A DNA stretch of 12,911 bases, from the NCBI GenBank assembly GCA_903821255.1, contig CAIJKT010000960.1, forward strand, positions 1 to 12,911. The letters run 5' to 3'. Below the pieces are notes generated by a model, which ran no database searches, was not told where the DNA came from, and saw nothing but the letters and a program-made list of their open reading frames with translations. The translations under genes and the position numbers were made by a program. This document shows positions 8,257 to 12,911 of this stretch, piece after piece (within the stretch, counting starts at the first letter, position 1; each line of letters begins with the position of its first letter). This stretch comes from an uncultured Lentisphaeria bacterium. GTDB taxonomy: Bacteria > Verrucomicrobiota > Lentisphaeria > Victivallales > Victivallaceae.

Positions 8257-10575
8257 ATGAACAAAACCGTGCTATTTAAAAGCAATATTTGTCCGTTGGG
8301 CGTAGCAAAAAAAACTCTAATATCGTCCGTGATATACATGGCTCTGTCATTATCTGTCGTTGCGGAGAACAACATAGCATCAAAAGCAGGTGCTATGTCA
8401 AAACAGAATAATAAAGTTTTTATAGAAGGTTTTGAGAATAGCGCTAATCTCATTTTTCAACCGGCCAAAGATTACGCAACGGTCGAGATAACAAAAGATG
8501 CTTTGGCTCCGGAAGGAACGAATGTACTTCATTTCAGCCATCAACGGACTAGAACATCCACGGTCTCCGCTAAAATCACTTTGGAGCCCTATTCATCTTA
8601 TCTGGTTACCTACAATATCAGAAAGGGCAAACACTATTTAAAATCAGGGATGGGGGTATGGATTCGGTTCTTTGCTGATGGTAACGAGGTCGTGTCCGAC
8701 AGATTTTTTGAAAGCAGCATCTCAGAGACGTGGCAATTGGAGAAATTGTCATTGGTTACCGGAAAAACAGGCGTCGCAAACCTACAGATTTTATTGCACA
8801 ATTCTGCCGGCGACATATTTATAGACAATTTTAAAATACAAAAATGCGAAAGGCAGGAACTGTCCGAAATTCTTGATAGTGGCAGTCAGATACCTTTAAA
8901 TTTAATTCCACTTAGGCCAGGCGAAGCTGAAGCAAGAGTCTGGTATGATGAAATTCCGGTATCGGAACAAGTTCCTTCTGAAATCAATTTTCAATTCAGA
9001 GAAAATCTTGCGGATGGAGTATGGAACAATAGCCGGATGCTAAAACTGGAATTACCGGATGAGCTGGAGGTTGTTATACCTAAAAATATTAAATTTGAAT
9101 TAGTCCCGAAAAGTAATTGCAAATGCTATACTTTTGACTCCAATCATATTAAGAAAGTAGGCAACACGTGGGTGTGCTCTTTGCTTATAAAACAGACAAG
9201 ACCGCTAAAAGAAGGAATGCGAGCCAAATTCTGGGCACAATGGGAAGGCGGAAAACAAATTCCGGTTGAGGTTAGTTGCATGTCAATTAATATTCCGGTT
9301 TGCAGGCAACCAAGAAATATATTAACAGGTTGCCAGAATTGCTCGATGTTATTAAAACTTGGCGACAAGCAATATATTGAACTGGTGAAGAATCTTGGCT
9401 TTAATTTAATCACTTGCTGGAAACTTGGAGCCGGCGCCAGATTAATAACTGAGTTCCAGGAAAATGGAATAAAAGTTGAGACTGAGCATTCCGGACATTG
9501 CGAATATGACAAGATTATTAAGGATGTTAAAGACGCACAATCAATCAATATCGATGGTAAAGTTGAAAATGTTATAAATCCCGGTCATCGGGGCGTCATA
9601 TTTGATAAAATGCTGTCCGATGTGGAAGATTATGCAAAACTGGGTTTCTCTGGTCTGGCAATAGACGATGAATATTATAGCGATTGGCGGGGAATGCTGG
9701 TCGACATGTCGGACAATACCAAAAAACAATGGACAGAATGGATGCGCGTAAATTATCCAGAGTTAAAAGTTGTTATGCCGGAAATAATTTTGGATGATCC
9801 GATCAATCATCTCAAAGAATATAATGCCTGGTGGTTGTTCAGGATGTCATTGATGACCGAATGGTATGCCGAAGTCAGAAAGAGGTTTGTGAATCAGGCT
9901 ATAAAGCATACCGGGAAAGGCAGTGAAAAACCATGGATGTCTGCACAAATTGGTCGACCTGTAATGTCAAAGGGAAAGACAGATTTGTATAATTACAATA
10001 AATTGCTGGAAGTCTTTGATTATTTCTCTCCTCAGCTATATATGAACGCGTACGAGATTCGCGGTCAAGTGGCCGATCTAGTCCGCGTTGTCGGCAAAGA
10101 AAAAGCACTTCCATTATTATGCATGGGAGAAGCCCGCGCAAACAGGGACCAATGGAAAAAAGGTGAAGTAAAAGCTCAGATATTAGAAATTCTTTTCGCG
10201 GGTGCCAAAGGATATGGTTCATGGGGATGGCCTTATTCTAATTTAAGGATTATAGCTGAATTTGCGCAAACAAACAACGTCATCGCTGAAAACGAAGATA
10301 TATTTGTCCACGGGGAGAAAACAAACTCATTTTATGTTGAAGATCAAGTCAGACAGTTCGCATCAACACTGGAAACAGACAAAGCCGGGCTTTTATTGAT
10401 ATCAAATTATACCCAAACAGGCGAGGACGAGGTCATGGTCAGAAAATTTATCAGGAAAAACATTGAATTGAGAGAAGTTTTTACCGGCAATAAAATAATT
10501 CTTGCAGAGGGGCAGGAAGTCTTTATAGTAAACATAAAACCGGGCACCTGTGCTCTGTACAGATGGAACAAGTGA
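8257..10575 (+). CDS. Secreted glycoside-hydrolase-like protein, family not recognised
   Basis: The 772-residue product has a long n-region then a hydrophobic stretch (TLISSVIYMALSLSVVA) with a likely cut after Ala36. Residues about 50-200 look like a CBM-type sandwich (ending GDIFIDNFKIQKC). About 210-350 form a second beta-rich part. About 360-670 have the alternating pattern of a TIM barrel: GFNLITCW, a strand with GLAIDDEYYSDW (Asp470, Asp471, Glu472), FDYFSPQLYMNA (589-598), LPLLCMGEARANRDQW (Glu625) and GAKGYGSWGWPYSN (649-662). About 680-772 is a closing beta domain. D470-E472 and E625 are candidate catalytic acids by position only. GAGG-type Shine-Dalgarno (AGAGG, 8246-8250) is 6 bases before the ATG. 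Export plus the sandwich-barrel layout supports polysaccharide cleavage; the CAZy family and substrate are not identifiable by eye. Confidence 0.8.
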   Translation: MNKTVLFKSNICPLGVAKKTLISSVIYMALSLSVVAENNIASKAGAMSKQNNKVFIEGFENSANLIFQPAKDYATVEITKDALAPEGTNVLHFSHQRTRTSTVSAKITLEPYSSYLVTYNIRKGKHYLKSGMGVWIRFFADGNEVVSDRFFESSISETWQLEKLSLVTGKTGVANLQILLHNSAGDIFIDNFKIQKCERQELSEILDSGSQIPLNLIPLRPGEAEARVWYDEIPVSEQVPSEINFQFRENLADGVWNNSRMLKLELPDELEVVIPKNIKFELVPKSNCKCYTFDSNHIKKVGNTWVCSLLIKQTRPLKEGMRAKFWAQWEGGKQIPVEVSCMSINIPVCRQPRNILTGCQNCSMLLKLGDKQYIELVKNLGFNLITCWKLGAGARLITEFQENGIKVETEHSGHCEYDKIIKDVKDAQSINIDGKVENVINPGHRGVIFDKMLSDVEDYAKLGFSGLAIDDEYYSDWRGMLVDMSDNTKKQWTEWMRVNYPELKVVMPEIILDDPINHLKEYNAWWLFRMSLMTEWYAEVRKRFVNQAIKHTGKGSEKPWMSAQIGRPVMSKGKTDLYNYNKLLEVFDYFSPQLYMNAYEIRGQVADLVRVVGKEKALPLLCMGEARANRDQWKKGEVKAQILEILFAGAKGYGSWGWPYSNLRIIAEFAQTNNVIAENEDIFVHGEKTNSFYVEDQVRQFASTLETDKAGLLLISNYTQTGEDEVMVRKFIRKNIELREVFTGNKIILAEGQEVFIVNIKPGTCALYRWNK

Positions 10576-10766
10576 ATCCGCTATACATTTTGACTAAAGA
10601 CGAGCATTTGTCAGAATAAAATCATGCAGGAGACGTGATTAATAGAAATAATCAAAAATCAAAGGTACTATTTATTCGCTTAATCCGTTCTGCTAAAAAA
10701 GTAAAGCCGTGAAGTTGAAAGAAGTTAATGATCGCTGGACACTGGATGCCTCCACAGTAAAAAATG

Positions 10767-10795
10767 TTTCCAGGAATGATATAACTTCCTGGAAA
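10767..10795. repeat. Perfect 10-bp inverted repeat upstream of the sialidase-like gene
   Basis: TTTCCAGGAA (10767-10776) and TTCCTGGAAA (10786-10795) are exact complements around the 9-base loop TGATATAAC. It lies 46 bases before the ATG at 10842. No T-run follows, so it may be an operator or an mRNA 5' hairpin rather than a terminator. The rest of the 266-bp gap (10576-10841) shows no gene I would accept. Confidence 0.6.
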
Positions 10796-10841
10796 ATTAT
10801 GGATAATACGTTAATTACTTACAATAGGAAATGTAAAAAAA

Positions 10842-11921
10842 ATGGAAAAAGTTGAAATTTACACCGTTGCGCCTGCGTGTGCTGAATATCCTCGTAATTC
10901 AGAAGGCACGATGCTTGAACTTAATGATGGCAGATTATTCCTTTGCTGGATTGAATTTCCTGCTAAAAACAACAACCCGGTAACCGATATTTCCAGTGCC
11001 AGAATTGTCGGTGCGTTCTCTGATGATGAAGGGAAATCGTGGCATCATAAGTATGTAGTGCTTGCTCCTGAAGCGGGACAAATTAATGTCTATAGCCCTT
11101 GCCTGGTCCGAATATCAAAGAACACAATCTTGCTTGCAATAATTACCCTTTATGCGGACCATAAACATGACGGATATATTTATATGAGCAGTGATGAAGG
11201 AAAAAGTTTTTCACTAAAAGGAAAAATATGGGAGCATTTGCCATATAGTTTTGCCAATTCGGTATTGAAAAAACTGACAAAGTTGCACCGCCTGGTTCTA
11301 CCGGTAAGTCGACGTATAGGGCAATTGTGGTCTCCTGAAGAAAATAATCAAATTAGTTGTTTCTATAGTGACGACGATGGCGTTACATGGACTCCGCCGT
11401 CTCAATGGTTGATAATACCTCTGCGCGGAGGGATGGAACCACATATTGCAGAATTAGCCAATGGCAATTTATTTATGGTCATCAGAACTCAATTAGGGTA
11501 CATTTATGAATCGATCTCCTGCGATGGAGGCATAACTTGGAGTGAAGCAAAACCTAGCTCACTCATCGCGCCTGAATCCTGTCCGGAAGTTATCCGGATT
11601 CCGGCAGCGAATGACTTAATGGTGGTGTGGAATAATAGTCCTTTTTTGACTCAGCTGGACCATTCCGGACACCGTTCCCCATTAACCGTTGCCATATCGA
11701 AAGATAATGGGGCTAGTTGGCAAAACTTCAAAAATATCGAAGATGCTCCTGATGGGGCGTTCTCCAACCCCGGAGTCTATATTACTTCACAAAAGAAAGT
11801 ATTTATAAATTATTGGGCGACTAAGTATATTAAGCGGTCAAGTGACAGACCAATGATACCGAATCCGGAAACTATAAGCTTAAAACTTGCCATATTTAAC
11901 CTGGATTATTTATATGAATAG
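10842..11921 (+). CDS. Sialidase-like (BNR/Asp-box) beta-propeller protein
   Basis: The 359-residue protein has five Asp-boxes (S-x-D-x-G-x-S/T-W/F): SDDEGKSW (60-67), SSDEGKSF (116-123), SDDDGVTW (176-183), SCDGGITW (226-233) and SKDNGASW (286-293). It also has features of the BNR_2/non-viral sialidase family: YPRNSEG (Arg18), GGMEPHIAELANGNLFMVIRTQLGYIYES in part (Glu199, Arg215) and GHRSPL (Arg278); these could supply the arginine cluster and a catalytic Glu. Length fits a lone catalytic propeller. There is no signal peptide, so it should be cytoplasmic and act on imported, probably small, substrates, which is odd for a sialidase. AGGA at 10826-10829 serves as a ribosome site. Upstream is the inverted repeat; the aldolase gene follows 272 bp later under a separate promoter. 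The fold is secure; sialic acid specificity is inferred, since this family includes other activities. Confidence 0.85.
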   Translation: MEKVEIYTVAPACAEYPRNSEGTMLELNDGRLFLCWIEFPAKNNNPVTDISSARIVGAFSDDEGKSWHHKYVVLAPEAGQINVYSPCLVRISKNTILLAIITLYADHKHDGYIYMSSDEGKSFSLKGKIWEHLPYSFANSVLKKLTKLHRLVLPVSRRIGQLWSPEENNQISCFYSDDDGVTWTPPSQWLIIPLRGGMEPHIAELANGNLFMVIRTQLGYIYESISCDGGITWSEAKPSSLIAPESCPEVIRIPAANDLMVVWNNSPFLTQLDHSGHRSPLTVAISKDNGASWQNFKNIEDAPDGAFSNPGVYITSQKKVFINYWATKYIKRSSDRPMIPNPETISLKLAIFNLDYLYE

Positions 11922-12060
11922 TATAACATCACGGGATCTCTTAACTGGAAGTTAACAGTCTTGCTAATTTAGTGCATCCTGGCAAACAACTCCGTTAGAA
12001 AAAATATTAAAGTATGAAAATTGAATTAATCTTTCCACAAAATATCTATCAAAATCCTTC

Positions 12061-12084
12061 CCCGCGGCGGATGGCGTACGCGGG
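12061..12084. repeat. GC-rich inverted repeat in the sialidase-aldolase gap
   Basis: CCCGCG (12061-12066) pairs with CGCGGG (12079-12084) around a 12-base loop. It is a GC-rich spot in an AT-rich gap, about 140 bases past the sialidase-like stop, followed by TTCTCT rather than a clean T-run. It might be a weak terminator or a leftover of older sequence. Confidence 0.35.
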
Positions 12085-12106
12085 TTCTCTGCTGGCAGAT
12101 TGTTGT

Positions 12107-12122
12107 TTCGATATAAATCGAA
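12107..12122. repeat. Small palindrome just upstream of the aldolase promoter
   Basis: TTCGAT (12107-12112), a 4-base spacer and ATCGAA (12117-12122) form an exact 6-bp inverted repeat that ends 7 bases before the -35 box. An activator or second regulator site is possible. There is no copy upstream of the GntR/LacI gene. Confidence 0.3.
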
Positions 12123-12129
12123 TGAACTA

Positions 12130-12158
12130 TTGACAAATTCATAGTTATATAGTATTAT
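12130..12158 (+). promoter_or_regulatory. Sigma70-like promoter of the aldolase gene
   Basis: A consensus TTGACA (12130-12135) is followed after 17 bp by TATTAT (12153-12158), one of the best promoter matches in the window. Transcription would start near 12165, giving a leader of about 29 bases. No clear Shine-Dalgarno is seen before the ATG at 12194; the leader is A-rich. Confidence 0.7.
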
Positions 12159-12165
12159 ATATAAC
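12144..12165. promoter_or_regulatory. Palindromic operator over the -10 box, copy 2
   Basis: GTTATATA and TATATAAC (exact 8-bp arms, 6-bp centre) cover the spacer, the -10 box and the expected start of transcription of the aldolase promoter. It matches the 22-bp site at 4146 at 19 of 22 positions with no gap, which suggests one repressor acts at both. The link to the GntR/LacI protein is inferred. Confidence 0.68.
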
Positions 12166-12193
12166 CATAGCAAATAAATCAATAGAAAAAAAT

Positions 12194-12911
12194 ATGAAAA
12201 CAGAAAAATTATGCGGAGTATGGTCGGCGGCGCCGACGCCTTTGACCGTGGATTTTAAAATTGATGAAGCATCGATTGAACGGCTGGCGGTGCATCAGCA
12301 GAAACTGAATATCAACGGGGTATTTATTGCCGGGACTTGCGGCGAAGGCCCATGGCTCAGCGACGCTATGCGGCTGGAGCTGGCAAAGTTGAGCGTCAAA
12401 TACAATCAGGGCAAAATGCTGCTGGCTATGCAGGTGACTGACAACTCGGCGTTGCGGATCATCGATAACATCAAACGCATTGCCGATACCGGGGTTGATC
12501 TTGCGGTGATCGCCCCGCCGTTTTTTGTGATTAATTCAACGCAGGATTATCTCAAAAAGCTCTATTTAGAGGCGATTGAAGCAAGCCCGCTGCCGGTTGG
12601 CATCTACCACCTGGGAAAGAATACCAAGACCCTGGTAGAAACCGCGACGATGACAGAAATCATCAGCCATCACAAAGTAAAAATTATCAAAGACAGTTCA
12701 GCCGATCCGGCGGCGATGACTGCTATTGTTCAGGCGCGCGATCAGCGCAAAGGCGCATTGTTTGCCCTGAACGGCAATGAATTTGATTGTGTCACTTACG
12801 CCCAGGCCGGATATGACGGGGCATTGCTCGGCGGCGCCTGTTTCAACGTCTTGATGGCTAATGAAATTATCCGTCTGGCTAAACTTGATAAAATCGCTGA
12901 TGCCAGATTAC
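12194..12911 (+). CDS. DapA/NanA-family lyase (Schiff-base aldolase), 3'-truncated by window
   Basis: The frame is open from the ATG at 12194 to the window end (239 full codons), so the C-terminus is missing. It reads as a class I pyruvate-type aldolase barrel: LCGVWSAAPTPLTVDFKID at the start, the carboxylate-binding loop GTCGEGPWLSD (47-57), GIYHLGKN with the catalytic-type Tyr138, KIIKDSSAD with the Schiff-base Lys166, and GYDGALLGGACFN. Tyr and Lys are 28 residues apart, as in DapA (133/161) and NanA (137/165). The second hydroxyl residue of the GTTGE/GSTGE loop is Cys49. N-acetylneuraminate lyase would fit the sialidase-like neighbour; a dihydrodipicolinate synthase or other 2-keto-acid aldolase role is also possible. 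Its own promoter with a palindromic operator implies regulated, catabolic use. Its GC content (32 of 60 at 12301-12360) is above that of the genes to its left. Confidence 0.88.
   Translation, partial: MKTEKLCGVWSAAPTPLTVDFKIDEASIERLAVHQQKLNINGVFIAGTCGEGPWLSDAMRLELAKLSVKYNQGKMLLAMQVTDNSALRIIDNIKRIADTGVDLAVIAPPFFVINSTQDYLKKLYLEAIEASPLPVGIYHLGKNTKTLVETATMTEIISHHKVKIIKDSSADPAAMTAIVQARDQRKGALFALNGNEFDCVTYAQAGYDGALLGGACFNVLMANEIIRLAKLDKIADARL

Noticed and set aside
10709..10855. 48-codon GTG-start ORF spanning the inverted repeat and running into the sialidase-like gene
   Set aside because: There is no ribosome site, no motif, and it contains the inverted repeat; it might be a gene remnant, but nothing supports that.
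11964..12182. 72-codon ORF on the minus strand between the sialidase-like and lyase genes
   Set aside because: It covers the lyase promoter and operator and its product has no recognisable features.

Overview
The window looks like a piece of chromosome from a Lentisphaerota-type bacterium (PVC group; Victivallis and relatives are the nearest analogues I know). This is inference from gene style: a pseudopilin-like protein with the [17 protein letters not shown] start and a C-terminal H-Xn-DG motif, a GntR/LacI-hybrid regulator, a BNR/Asp-box sialidase-like enzyme, a large secreted glycoside-hydrolase-like protein, and a many-zinc-ribbon membrane protein. No single gene fixes the taxonomy.

Layout. 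(1) 1-2028 (+): the 3' part of a membrane protein that joins an M50 (site-2-protease-like) metalloprotease domain to a HlyD-like adaptor domain. The gene begins before the window. (2) 2245-3930 (-): a convergent gene for a 561-residue protein with five N-terminal CxxC-16-CxxC zinc ribbons, one membrane segment and a Cys-rich C-terminus. (3) 4127-5236 (+): promoter, palindromic operator and gene of a GntR-type regulator with a LacI-like sensor domain. (4) 5347-6186 (-): an AraC-family regulator, divergent from (5) 6253-11921 (+): pseudopilin-like protein, small secreted sandwich-fold protein, 772-residue secreted hydrolase-like protein and five-Asp-box sialidase-like protein. (6) 12107-12911 (+): promoter and operator, then the 5' part of a DapA/NanA-family aldolase gene cut by the window end.

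How it fits together. The regulator gene at 4181 and the aldolase gene at 12194 each carry the same 22-bp palindrome (GTTATATA-N6-TATATAAC type, 19 of 22 positions identical) over the -10 region of a sigma70-like promoter. The simplest reading is that the GntR/LacI protein represses itself and the aldolase gene. Between them lies a block of about 6.9 kb that is visibly more AT-rich than the flanks. It has its own AraC regulator and a set of secreted or carbohydrate-active proteins. This could be a glycan-use module placed between a regulator and its target, with sialic acid or a related 2-keto acid sugar as one possible substrate. The sialidase-like and aldolase folds are well supported; their exact substrates are not.

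The stretches between genes (2029-2244, 3931-4126, 5237-5346, 6187-6468, 7189-7290, 8125-8256, 10576-10841, 11922-12193) are all under 300 bases. I see no tRNA, rRNA, insertion sequence or CRISPR array, and no hairpin followed by a T-run that would make a convincing intrinsic terminator.
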